A DNA stretch of 37,825 bases, taken from the NCBI GenBank assembly GCA_016794595.1, contig JAEUJN010000088.1, positions 1-37,825 of the forward strand, read 5' to 3'. Positions 22,869-30,121 of the stretch are shown here, in pieces; positions within the stretch are counted from its first letter, which is position 1; each line of letters starts with the position of its first letter. The notes beneath the pieces are model-generated. The model did not search any database, had not been told where the DNA came from, and saw only the letters and a program-made list of their open reading frames with translations. The position numbers and the translations under genes were made by a program. The stretch is from Kineosporiaceae bacterium. GTDB taxonomy: Bacteria; Actinomycetota; Actinomycetes; Actinomycetales; Kineosporiaceae.

Positions 22869-23990
22869 TCAGGGCCGCAGCCCGCCTCTCGGACCGCCCC
22901 TCGGCGCGATCGTCACCGCCGGGCTGCGGCCGGGTCGTCCCTCGGTCACGGCCGCCGTGACGTCCAGGCCCTCCGCCCACGCCGCAACGGCGATCCGCTG
23001 GGCGAGCGCGCCGATCGCCAGCCACGCCGCCGGGGACTCTGTGCCCGACCGAAGTACCAGTGCCGGCCCAGCCTCCCGCTCGACCACCAGGTCGGCGGGC
23101 AGCTCGCCCGGCCCGGAGGTGGCCAGGGCCACCGCCCGGGCGCGGTCCAGCTGCTCGGAGATCTCACCCGCACCGACCGGCTGCACCGGCACCGCGTCAT
23201 CCTCCGGCAGCAGGCCGAGCGCCGTTCGGGCGGCCTCGGCGTGCCCGAACCGAAACCAGTCCTCGCCCTCCCCGCGCAGCAGGGCAGCCGCGCCCGGGCC
23301 GTCGCCGTCCGTCACGAGGTGCGCCAGGCCGCGCACGAGCGCCAGCGGGACGCCGTCCGTCTTGTTCTTGACCAGGTCCGCGGCGGCGGCGATCTCGTCG
23401 GCGAGTGCCCGCACCGTCACCTCCATCAGCCGGCCCAGGGCGTCCGGGCGGCCGGTCAGGTCGTCCGCGACCACCACCCCGGCCGCCCCGATCGCGGTGT
23501 CGGTCTGGCCGATCCGCCACGGTCGGCCGAGCGTGTCGGTGACCAGCACCCCGAGCCGCAGTCCGGTCGCGTTCCTCAGTGCGGCCCGCAGGCGGCGCGC
23601 CGAGGCGTCCGGGTCCGCGGGCAGCAGCAGCACCCGGGCCCGGCCGTCGGCGCCGTCCGGCACGTTGCTGGCATCCACCCCCGCCGCGGCCAGCACCGGC
23701 CCGGACGCCGAGCGGACGATCCGCGCCCGGCCGCGCGGGGTGAGCCGCTCGGCCACCACCCGGACGGTCTGGGAGTCGACCGCCGCCTCCAGCGCGGCTT
23801 CGTCACCACCGGCCACGAACCGGCCCTCGGCCTTGGCCACCACCTTGCTCGAGATCGCGAGCAAGTCACCGTCGCGAAGCCCGGTGCGGCCATCCTCGCC
23901 GCGCAGGGCCTGCCGGACCAGGGCGGCGAGGTCGTCGCCGGGCAGCACCTCGGGCAGGCCCGGGACGGCGATCAGCTCGACGCTGCTCAC
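22869..23990 (-). CDS. cofE: Coenzyme F420-0:L-glutamate ligase, no recognisable nitroreductase domain
   Basis: About 373 residues. It adds glutamate to F420-0 with GTP to build the poly-gamma-glutamyl tail. CofE motifs are LLAISSKVVAKAEGR, DTLGRPWRIGQTDTAIG and VKNKTDGVPLALVRG within about the first 245 residues. GTG 23990 starts 7 bp after the cofD stop; earlier starts overlap cofD. Mycobacterial FbiB (448 residues) has a full C-terminal FMN/nitroreductase domain that reduces dehydro-F420. Here only about 125 residues follow, without the usual SVRRF-type start, though AAWLAIGALAQRIAVAAWAEGL recalls the last helices of that domain. Dehydro-F420-0 may thus be reduced by a separate protein. 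It forms an operon with cofD. Confidence 0.88.
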   Translation of the reverse strand: MSSVELIAVPGLPEVLPGDDLAALVRQALRGEDGRTGLRDGDLLAISSKVVAKAEGRFVAGGDEAALEAAVDSQTVRVVAERLTPRGRARIVRSASGPVLAAAGVDASNVPDGADGRARVLLLPADPDASARRLRAALRNATGLRLGVLVTDTLGRPWRIGQTDTAIGAAGVVVADDLTGRPDALGRLMEVTVRALADEIAAAADLVKNKTDGVPLALVRGLAHLVTDGDGPGAAALLRGEGEDWFRFGHAEAARTALGLLPEDDAVPVQPVGAGEISEQLDRARAVALATSGPGELPADLVVEREAGPALVLRSGTESPAAWLAIGALAQRIAVAAWAEGLDVTAAVTEGRPGRSPAVTIAPRGGPRGGLRP

Positions 23991-23997
23991 CAGCGGC

Positions 23998-24978
23998 TCA
24001 CCGGCGCAGCGTCGCGGCCAGGTCCACCGCATCGGCGGCGATGGCCGCCGCTGCCGGCACATCGCCCATCAGCAGCGGACGCGCCCGGACGGTCACGCCC
24101 TCGGGATGCTCGTCCTTGTCGTCCCCGTCGGCGACCAGCCAGCCGTCCAGGAAGTCCGCGTACAGCCCGGCCACCGCCGCGGCCGTGGTGGACACGCCGA
24201 TCGCGCTCAGGCAGGCGTCCGCCATGCCCCGCACCGGGGCGCCGCGCACGATGGGGGAGATGCCGACCACCGGGGCGGACGTCGTCCGCATCGCCTCCCG
24301 GATGCCGGGCACGCCGAGGATGGTGCCGATCGAGACCACCGGGTTGCTCGGGGGCAGCAGGACGACGTCCGCGGTCTGGATCGCCTCGATCACCCCGGGT
24401 GCCGGCTTGGCCTGCTCGATCCCCACGGCCAGGATCTGGCGGGCGGGCACCGCGGCGTGCAGTCGGACCCACCACTCCTGGAAGTGGATCGCCCGCCGTC
24501 CGCCCTCGGCGTCCGGATCATCGATCACCACGTGGGTCTCGACCCGGTCGTCACTCATCGGCAGCAACTCGACGCCGGGCTGCCAGCGTTCGCACAGCGC
24601 CGCGGTGACCCCGGACAGGGTCATGCCCGCGCCCAACATCCGGGTGCGCAGGATGTGGGTGGCGAGGTCCCGGTCGCCCAGGGTGAACCACTGGGGCTGG
24701 GCGCCGTGGGCGGTGAGCTCCTCGGCCACCGTGAACGTCTCCGCGGCCCGACCCCAGCCCTGCTCCTCGTGGATGCCGCCGCCCAGGGTGTACATCACGG
24801 TGTCCAGATCAGGGCACACCCGCAGGCCGTGCAGGGTCACGTCGTCCGCGGTGTTGCCGATGACGGTGACCCGGGCGTTCGCCGCCGGGGTCTGCGAGGG
24901 CAGGGAGCGCAGGTGGTGCAGCAGGCCGCGCAGGAACCGCGCGCCCCCGATCCCCCCGGCCAGGGCAGTGATGTGCAT
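23998..24978 (-). CDS. cofD: F420 biosynthesis phospholactate/PEP transferase (FbiA/CofD)
   Basis: 326 residues, full length. It joins the lactyl- or enolpyruvyl-diphospho-guanosine donor to the deazaflavin Fo, giving (dehydro-)F420-0. Family motifs in order: ALAGGIGGARFLRGL at the N-terminus, VIGNTADD, TLGGGIHEEQGW, LGDRDLATHILRT, LLPPSNPVVSIGTILGVPG and GISPIVRG. ATG 24978 has no ribosome binding site, and CAGGAT ends 6 nt upstream, so the transcript may be leaderless. It is the first gene of cofD-cofE. The genes for Fo (fbiC) and the guanylyl donor (fbiD) are not in this window. The presence of whiB nearby matches the fbiA-whiB2 neighbourhood of Mycobacterium tuberculosis (Rv3260c-Rv3262). 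Confidence 0.93.
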   Translation of the reverse strand: MHITALAGGIGGARFLRGLLHHLRSLPSQTPAANARVTVIGNTADDVTLHGLRVCPDLDTVMYTLGGGIHEEQGWGRAAETFTVAEELTAHGAQPQWFTLGDRDLATHILRTRMLGAGMTLSGVTAALCERWQPGVELLPMSDDRVETHVVIDDPDAEGGRRAIHFQEWWVRLHAAVPARQILAVGIEQAKPAPGVIEAIQTADVVLLPPSNPVVSIGTILGVPGIREAMRTTSAPVVGISPIVRGAPVRGMADACLSAIGVSTTAAAVAGLYADFLDGWLVADGDDKDEHPEGVTVRARPLLMGDVPAAAAIAADAVDLAATLRR

Positions 24979-24984
24979 GCCGCC

Positions 24985-24990
24985 ATCCTG
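24985..24990 (-). promoter_or_regulatory. Possible -10 element of cofDE
   Basis: CAGGAT on the minus strand, 6 nt before the cofD ATG. It departs from TANNNT at the first base, so support is mostly the spacing. Confidence 0.3.
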
Positions 24991-25064
24991 TCACCGGCCC
25001 CGATCGCCCTGCCCTGCCGCCTGCCCTGCCCCGCAGCCCTGCCCGCCGGCGCGCGGCGCCGGGC

Positions 25065-25070
25065 CATGAT
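25065..25070 (+). promoter_or_regulatory. Possible -10 element of the sensor kinase gene
   Basis: CATGAT lies 7 nt before GTG 25078, the spacing of a leaderless start. It favours GTG 25078 over the two ATGs at 25066 and 25069, which fall within the hexamer region. Confidence 0.35.
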
Positions 25071-25077
25071 GGGCGGC

Positions 25078-26337
25078 GTGAGTGCCGTTCCCCCTGCGCC
25101 CGGGTCGGCGCCGGACTCCGAGCCGAAGTCCGAGCCGGACAACGAGCCGAAGTCCGAGCTGGACTCCGGGCAGGCTCCCGAGCCGTTGCGTGACCCGATG
25201 GTGGCGTTGTGGCGGGGCGCACAGGCGTTCCGGCTGGCCTCGCTCGCCTACGCCCTCGGCGTCCAGGTGACCTCGTGGCAGAGCTATGCACAACCGGCCC
25301 TCAGCTGGTTGCTGATCACCCTCCAGGTGATCTGGACGGGGGTCGCCGTGACCGCCCTGTCCCTGGGCCGGCGGCGGCGTCCGGTCGTGATCGTGGACAT
25401 CCTGGTCACGCTGTCGCTGGTGGCGAGCAGCTACCTGGTGGCACCCCCGGCCTTCTGGCGCACGCACGAGTCGCTACCCACGACCCTCTGGTCGACCAAC
25501 GCGGTCATCTCGGCGGCGCTGCTCTGGGGGCCGCTGGTCGGCGTCCTGGTCGCCCTGCCCGTGGCGCTGGCCTGCAACGCGGTCTCGGACACCCTGGCCG
25601 ACTCGGTCTTCCGGGACGCCACCGTGCCGGTGCTGACCATCATGGGTCTGGTGATCGGCCTGCTGCGGGGCATCGTCACCCGGGCCAACGAGCAGCTGCG
25701 GCAGGCGATCGGCATCCGGGCCGCGGCGGCCGAACGGGAGCGGCTGGCCCGCGAGGTCCACGACGGGGCTCTGCAGGTGCTGGCCCTGGTGCACCGCCGC
25801 GGCGGCACCGTCGACGCCGAGCTGGCGGCTCTGGCCGGGAAGCAGGAACGCGCGCTGCGCCGCCTGCTGGCCGCCCAGCCGCAGGCGGCGCCGCCGGCGG
25901 CACCGGATCTCGCCGCCGAGCTGGTCGGGTTCGAGGGCCCGTTCACGGCGGTTTCGGTGCCCTCCGAGCCGGTGGCCCTGCCCCCGGAGCGCGCCGCGGA
26001 CGTGCTGGCTGCCGTGCGCGCCGCGCTGCACAACACCGAGCGGCACGCGCCCGGCGCGCGCAGCTTCGTCCTGGTCGAGGATCTCGGGGACGAGGTCGTG
26101 GTGACGGTGCGCGACGACGGTCCGGGCATCCCCGAGGGCCGGGTGGAACAGGCCGCCGCCGAGGGCCGGCTCGGGGTCGCCCAGTCGATCCGCGGCAGGA
26201 TGGCCGCGGCCGGCGGCAGTGCGCTCCTGCGCACCGGCCCGCAGGACGGCACCGAGTGGGAACTGCACATCCCCCGAACCCGCCCCGGCCGAGCCGGTTC
26301 CGAGCGCGGACGGCGGGCGGGACGGGAGGCGACGTGA
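25078..26337 (+). CDS. macS: MacS-like membrane sensor histidine kinase
   Basis: About 419 residues. After a Glu/Pro/Ser-rich tail with a repeated EPKSE element come several membrane spans (SWLLITLQVIWTGVAVTAL, VDILVTLSLVASSYLVA, ALLWGPLVGVLVALPVALA, VLTIMGLVIGLL). A HisKA_3 domain follows with phosphoacceptor His228 in REVHDGALQVLALV, then an ATPase domain with NTERHA, DDGPGIPEG and GRLGVAQSI. The HDGALQVLALV pattern and layout match what is annotated as the MacS family, known from Streptomyces envelope and antibiotic control. Its TGA overlaps the regulator's GTG (GTGA). The signal is unknown. The family call is from memory; it is certainly a NarX/DesK-class kinase. Confidence 0.85.
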   Translation: MSAVPPAPGSAPDSEPKSEPDNEPKSELDSGQAPEPLRDPMVALWRGAQAFRLASLAYALGVQVTSWQSYAQPALSWLLITLQVIWTGVAVTALSLGRRRRPVVIVDILVTLSLVASSYLVAPPAFWRTHESLPTTLWSTNAVISAALLWGPLVGVLVALPVALACNAVSDTLADSVFRDATVPVLTIMGLVIGLLRGIVTRANEQLRQAIGIRAAAAERERLAREVHDGALQVLALVHRRGGTVDAELAALAGKQERALRRLLAAQPQAAPPAAPDLAAELVGFEGPFTAVSVPSEPVALPPERAADVLAAVRAALHNTERHAPGARSFVLVEDLGDEVVVTVRDDGPGIPEGRVEQAAAEGRLGVAQSIRGRMAAAGGSALLRTGPQDGTEWELHIPRTRPGRAGSERGRRAGREAT

Positions 26338-27047
26338 GCCACGGTGGCGAGCAGGGCCGGGCGTTGCGCCTGATGGTGGTCGACGATCACCCCATGTGGC
26401 GGGATGCCGTCGGCCGTGACCTGGACGAGGCGGGATTCGAGGTGGTCGCCACCGCGGACGGCGTGCAATCCGCCACCGCGCGCGCCGCGGCCACCCTGCC
26501 GGACGTCGTGCTGATGGACATGCACCTGCCGGACGGCAGCGGGGCCCGGGCCACCGCGCAGGTGCTGGCGGTCTCACCCGGCTCCCGGGTGCTCGTGCTG
26601 TCGGCGTCCTCCGAGCGGGACGACGTGCTGGAGGCGGTCAAGGCCGGGGCCTGCGGCTACCTGGTCAAGAGCGCCTCGGCCCAGGAGTTGATCGACGCGG
26701 TCCGCCGGACGGCGTCCGGACAGGCGGTGTTCACCGCCGGGCTGGCCGCACTCGTGCTGGGGGAGTACCGCCGGATGTCGAGCGACGTCCCGGCCGGGAC
26801 GTCGCCCCGGGCGGAGCTCACCGAGCGGGAGACCGAGGTGTTGCGGCTGGTCGCCAAGGGCCTGTCGGCGCGTCAGATCGGCACCCGGCTCGGCCTGTCC
26901 CACCGCACGGTCGAGAACCATGTGCAGTCGGCGCTGCGCAAACTGCACCTGGCCAACCGGGTGGAGCTCACCCGGTACGTGATCGAGCAGGGACTGGACC
27001 AGGGACTCGACCAGGAGCCGAGCCGGGGGCCGGAATCGCGGGCCTGA
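26334..27047 (+). CDS. macR: NarL/LuxR response regulator, probable partner of the kinase
   Basis: 237 residues. The receiver domain has Asp17/Asp18 (VVDDHP), phosphoacceptor Asp62 (VLMDMHLPDGSG) and Lys112 (YLVKSAS). The LuxR-type helix-turn-helix covers about 161-218 (ELTERETEVLRLVAKGLS, RTVENHVQSALRKL). GTG 26334 overlaps the kinase stop and has GGGAGG upstream, so the pair is translationally coupled. The tail has a small GLDQ duplication. It probably binds the inverted repeat at 27083-27098, 36 bp after its own stop and in front of the DUF2339 gene; this is an inference from motif likeness. Confidence 0.88.
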   Translation: MSHGGEQGRALRLMVVDDHPMWRDAVGRDLDEAGFEVVATADGVQSATARAAATLPDVVLMDMHLPDGSGARATAQVLAVSPGSRVLVLSASSERDDVLEAVKAGACGYLVKSASAQELIDAVRRTASGQAVFTAGLAALVLGEYRRMSSDVPAGTSPRAELTERETEVLRLVAKGLSARQIGTRLGLSHRTVENHVQSALRKLHLANRVELTRYVIEQGLDQGLDQEPSRGPESRA

Positions 27048-27082
27048 TCGGGGGCCGAGCACGGTCAAACCCCCATGGCCAC

Positions 27083-27098
27083 TGAGTAGCACCACTCA
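27083..27098. promoter_or_regulatory. MacR-box-like inverted repeat
   Basis: TGAGTAGCACCACTCA has inverted outer half-sites TGAGT/ACTCA. It matches 11 of the 14 fixed positions of the Streptomyces MacR box as I recall it (TGAGTAC-N2-GTACTCA). It lies 34 bp before the DUF2339 start, so that gene may be a direct target of the adjacent regulator. Confidence 0.45.
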
Positions 27099-27100
27099 TC

Positions 27101-27118
27101 TGCCGGCGGCCGCCGGCA
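27101..27118. promoter_or_regulatory. 18-bp perfect palindrome
   Basis: TGCCGGCGGCCGCCGGCA is perfectly self-complementary with no loop. It lies between the MacR-like box and the DUF2339 start codon. It could be a second operator or block the start when folded in RNA. Confidence 0.35.
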
Positions 27119-27132
27119 AGCACGGTGGAGGC

Positions 27133-29352
27133 ATGGACACCACCGCGCGTTTCGACCCCAGGGTGCTGGCTCGACTCTCCGAGCACTGCACCCAGCTCAG
27201 CCACCACCTCGACCTCCTCGGGAACGACCTCCGCCAGGTTCACCTGGGCGGCTCCGGGCCCGCTGCTGCGCCGGCCTCGTCGGGGGCCGCCGTGCCGGCC
27301 CCCGCAGCCGGGAGCCTGCCCGGGACCCTGCCCGGGACGGTGACCGCGGCCGTGCTCGCCCGGTCCGGCAGGGTGCAGGCGCCACCGCCTCTCCCTCCCC
27401 GGGGCGGCCCCGTCCGGCCGTCTCAGGTCCGGCCGCCTCAGATCGGGCCGCCTCAGATCGGGCCGCCTCAGGTCGGGCCGCCTCAGGTCGGGCCCTCTCA
27501 GATCGGGCCCTCTCAGATCGGGCCGCCGGGGCGGCCGATGGTGCCGCCCGACGCTCGGCCGATCGTGCCGCCTCCCACCGGGCCGATGGTGCCGCCTCAT
27601 GCCGGCCGGGCGGCGCCTCCCGCGGCGCCGTGGCAGCGACCGATTCCGCCCACCCGGTACGCAACGCCGCCACCACGCCTCGTCAACCCCCCGCCGCCCG
27701 GTGGCCTGTTCGGCTGGCGGGAGCGCTGGGGGCGCGAGGGACTGGTCAGTCGGCTGCTGGCGGTGGCCGGGATCGGCGTGACCCTGATCGGGCTGGTCAT
27801 GATGCTGGTGCTGGCCGCGCAGGCCGGGTGGCTCCAGCCGGGCGTCCGGGTGGCCGGAGGCGTCGTGCTGGCCGCCGCCCTGGTGGCTGCCGGGGCCAGG
27901 GTGGCCGGTCGTCCCGGGGGCAGGGTGGGCGGTGTCGCGTTGGCCGGCACCGGCCTGGCGGCGGCCTTCCTGGACGTCGTCGCGATGACCACCGTCTACC
28001 ACTGGCTGACCCCGGTGGCCGGTCTGGCGCTCGCGGCAGCGGTGACCGCCGGCGGCGCACTGCTGGCCCTGCGCTGGGACTCCCAGCCGCTCGCGGTGAC
28101 CGTGATCGTCGCGACCTGGTTGACGGCCCCATTGGTCTCGCCGGCCCTGGACCTGCTGCTGGTGGGCTTCTTCGTCCTCGTGCAGGTGGCCGGGGCCGTG
28201 GTCGATCTGCAGCGCCGCTGGCCGGCGATCGCCGTGGTCCGGACCCTGCCCGTCGTGGTCGCCCTGGTCGCGCTGACGGTCCGGGAGGGTCTGGGCGGCG
28301 GCCTGGAGTGGACGGTGATCCTGGTGAGCGTGCTGGTGACGCTGATCGGGATGCATGGCGGCGTGCTCGCCGCCCGGGCGGGCTCTCACCCGGTGACCAC
28401 TGCGGTGGCCGCGGGCCTGGCCGCCGTCCCGGTGCTGGTCGCCGGCCTGTTCGACGGCCCGCCGCGGGCCGCCCTCGTGCCCTGGCTGGTGGCGGCGGCC
28501 CTGTGGCCGGTGTACCTGGTGCGCCGTCGCATCGGTGCACCGATCGATCTGGTGGTGGTCAGCGTCGCCGCGATCTCGATGCTGCGCGGGGCGATCGCCA
28601 TCCCGGCCGTCGACCCGGTGCTCGAGGTGGTCCCGGTTCTGGTCATCGCGGTCGTTGCCGGCGCGGTCTGCCTGTGTGAGCCCTCGAAGGTGATGCTGGG
28701 GGTGGCCGGATCGTTCACCGCGATCGGCCTGCTCTGGGCGGTCGGCGTGGTCCCCCCGGAGGTGCTGGCCGACCGCGTCCGCGGCCCTCAGGTGCTCGGG
28801 GCAGGCGCCCTGACCGCTGGCCTGCTCGTGCTCGCCCTGATCGCGCTCTGGCTGGTGATCGCCCGTCGGACGTCGGTGCTGGCGGCCCGGCCGGCGCTGG
28901 TGGCCCTCGGCGGGGTGGGGGTCGGGGTGTACGGCCTGACGATGGCCTGCGTGGCCACACCGCTCACGGCGACCGGCGGCGGGTTCACCACCGGGCACTT
29001 CCTGGCCACCATCGCCTGGGTACTGGTCGGCAGCGCGCTGCTGCTGCTGGGCCTGAGCCGTCCGGCGATGGTGCAGGTCTCGATGGTCGCCGGGTTGAGC
29101 ATCCTGGCGGCTGCGACGGCCAAGCTGGTGTTCTTCGACCTGTCCGCCCTCGGCGGGCTCACCCGGGCGTCGACCTTCCTGGTCGCCGGGCTCGTGCTGC
29201 TGGCCGCGGGGACCCGCTACGCCAGGGCCGTCGGCGAGGTGCTCGCGACGGATCGGTCCAGCGCCGCAACGGGCGCCGGAACGGGCGCCGGGACGGGTTC
29301 CGGAACGGGCGCCGGGGCGGGTGCCGGGGCCGGCGCAGGGGGACCGGTCTGA
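27133..29352 (+). CDS. DUF2339 family polytopic membrane protein
   Basis: 739 residues. Residues 1-40 look helical (RVLARLSEHCTQLSHHLDLLGNDL). About 60-190 is a Pro-rich low-complexity region, including repeats of PPQIG/PSQIG. From about residue 195 there are some 18-20 hydrophobic segments to near the end, the DUF2339 pattern, closing with KLVFFDLSALGGLTRASTFLVAGLVLLAAGTRY (conserved family end, read in parts). The last 25 residues are a Gly/Ala/Thr repeat. ATG 27133 has GGAG only 2 nt upstream, which is tight. The function of the family is unknown. The MacR-like site upstream and its place after the kinase-regulator pair suggest an envelope-stress target. A strong hairpin follows the stop. 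Confidence 0.83.
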   Translation: MDTTARFDPRVLARLSEHCTQLSHHLDLLGNDLRQVHLGGSGPAAAPASSGAAVPAPAAGSLPGTLPGTVTAAVLARSGRVQAPPPLPPRGGPVRPSQVRPPQIGPPQIGPPQVGPPQVGPSQIGPSQIGPPGRPMVPPDARPIVPPPTGPMVPPHAGRAAPPAAPWQRPIPPTRYATPPPRLVNPPPPGGLFGWRERWGREGLVSRLLAVAGIGVTLIGLVMMLVLAAQAGWLQPGVRVAGGVVLAAALVAAGARVAGRPGGRVGGVALAGTGLAAAFLDVVAMTTVYHWLTPVAGLALAAAVTAGGALLALRWDSQPLAVTVIVATWLTAPLVSPALDLLLVGFFVLVQVAGAVVDLQRRWPAIAVVRTLPVVVALVALTVREGLGGGLEWTVILVSVLVTLIGMHGGVLAARAGSHPVTTAVAAGLAAVPVLVAGLFDGPPRAALVPWLVAAALWPVYLVRRRIGAPIDLVVVSVAAISMLRGAIAIPAVDPVLEVVPVLVIAVVAGAVCLCEPSKVMLGVAGSFTAIGLLWAVGVVPPEVLADRVRGPQVLGAGALTAGLLVLALIALWLVIARRTSVLAARPALVALGGVGVGVYGLTMACVATPLTATGGGFTTGHFLATIAWVLVGSALLLLGLSRPAMVQVSMVAGLSILAAATAKLVFFDLSALGGLTRASTFLVAGLVLLAAGTRYARAVGEVLATDRSSAATGAGTGAGTGSGTGAGAGAGAGAGGPV
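27421..27525 (+). repeat. 7 x 15-bp tandem repeat in the DUF2339 gene
   Basis: Seven units of CCTCAGATCGGGCCG with small changes encode a pentapeptide repeat (PPQIG and variants). The frame is kept; the copy number is likely to vary. Confidence 0.9.
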
Positions 29353-29369
29353 GCCGTTGCGAGGCGGTG

Positions 29370-29403
29370 GGCGGCGTCCGGGGGCAAGGTCACGGACGCC
29401 GCC
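29370..29403 (+). terminator. Strong hairpin after the DUF2339 gene
   Basis: GGCGGCGTCCG (29370-29380) pairs perfectly with CGGACGCCGCC (29393-29403) across a 12-nt loop, starting 18 bp after the stop codon. There is no U run, as is common in high-GC genomes, so it is a probable but unproven terminator separating this gene from whiB. Confidence 0.6.
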
Positions 29404-29553
29404 TCCGCGTCCCGACCCGGCGCCCCGCTTGTCCCGATCGGTCCCCGGTCACCTGGGCTGTCACCGGCGGGTACGGCGGCTCGACACGCCCGAACACGCC
29501 CGAGCACGGTCGATGCTCCCGGTCATCTCTTTACCCGAGTACCACCGACCAGC

Positions 29554-29583
29554 TTGACGGACCGGGTACGACACGCGTGTAAT
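29554..29583 (+). promoter_or_regulatory. Sigma70-type promoter of whiB
   Basis: TTGACG (29554-29559) and TGTAAT (29578-29583) are separated by 18 bp; each matches the housekeeping consensus at 5 of 6 bases. Transcription would start near 29590, leaving a leader of about 160 nt before the whiB ATG. The 29404-29750 region holds no gene and is less GC-rich than its surroundings, as expected of a regulatory region. Wbl genes are often controlled by several regulators here. Confidence 0.55.
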
Positions 29584-29750
29584 TCCCTCAGTGTCATCCG
29601 TGCGCGGCCACTGAACGTGTACCGAATGTGTCCGGACGAACACTTGAACCAAACAGTCGCGATTCACAGGGTTTACACGCGGGGCAGCAGGCGGTCGGTG
29701 GGTATCCGATGCTGTCCGAGGGTCGAGGAGGGCACCAGGTGCAGGAGCCG

Positions 29751-30056
29751 ATGGCGATCACTCTCCAGGTCGCCTCCGAGCCGGCTCTGCCGTTCGGTCA
29801 CGGGGTGGGTCACGACGCGCAGGCAGCGTTCCCTCCGGAACTCGAGTGGCAGGAACGGGCGCTGTGCGCTCAGACCGACCCCGAGGCGTTCTTCCCCGAG
29901 AAGGGTGGCTCGACCCGAGAAGCGAAGCGGGTGTGCCTGTCCTGCGATGTCCGGGTCGAGTGCCTGGACTACGCGCTGGGTAACGACGAGCGGTTCGGGA
30001 TCTGGGGCGGGCTGTCCGAGCGTGAGCGGCGCCGGGTCAAGAAGCGCGCGGTCTGA
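29751..30056 (+). CDS. whiB: WhiB-family iron-sulfur transcription regulator (WhiB2/WhmD type)
   Basis: 101 residues. Four cysteines for a 4Fe-4S cluster are Cys39, Cys62, Cys65 and Cys71 (C-X22-C-X2-C-X5-C). GIWGG at 83-87 and the basic tail RERRRVKKRAV complete the Wbl signature. ATG 29751 has AGGAG 5 nt upstream; longer readings add non-conserved residues. The sequence around the cluster (ALCAQTDPEAFFPEKGGSTREAKRVC, in parts) is that of WhiB of Streptomyces and WhmD/WhiB2 of mycobacteria, needed for septation and division with WhiA. The neighbours (GT2, DUF5719, Rv3259- and Rv3258c-like proteins, with fbiA/fbiB nearby) match the whiB2 locus, supporting orthology. It has its own promoter and a long leader. 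Confidence 0.95.
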   Translation: MAITLQVASEPALPFGHGVGHDAQAAFPPELEWQERALCAQTDPEAFFPEKGGSTREAKRVCLSCDVRVECLDYALGNDERFGIWGGLSERERRRVKKRAV

Positions 30057-30108
30057 TCGACGCAATGACCATCGACACCGCCCCTGGAGCGGTGTCCGTT
30101 CGCCGAGT

Positions 30109-30114
30109 TATGTT
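30109..30114 (+). promoter_or_regulatory. -10 element of the large GT2 gene
   Basis: TATGTT fits TANNNT closely and is followed by 7 nt and then GTG 30122. This suggests a leaderless transcript, separate from whiB, and sets the start. Confidence 0.5.
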
Positions 30115-30121
30115 GCACAGC

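Noticed and set aside
22864-26337. A 1157-residue plus-strand protein
   Set aside because: Everything before about 25066 is antisense to cofE and cofD; only the kinase part is real.
27421-27525. CRISPR array
   Set aside because: The 15-bp units are contiguous without spacers and lie in frame inside a coding region.
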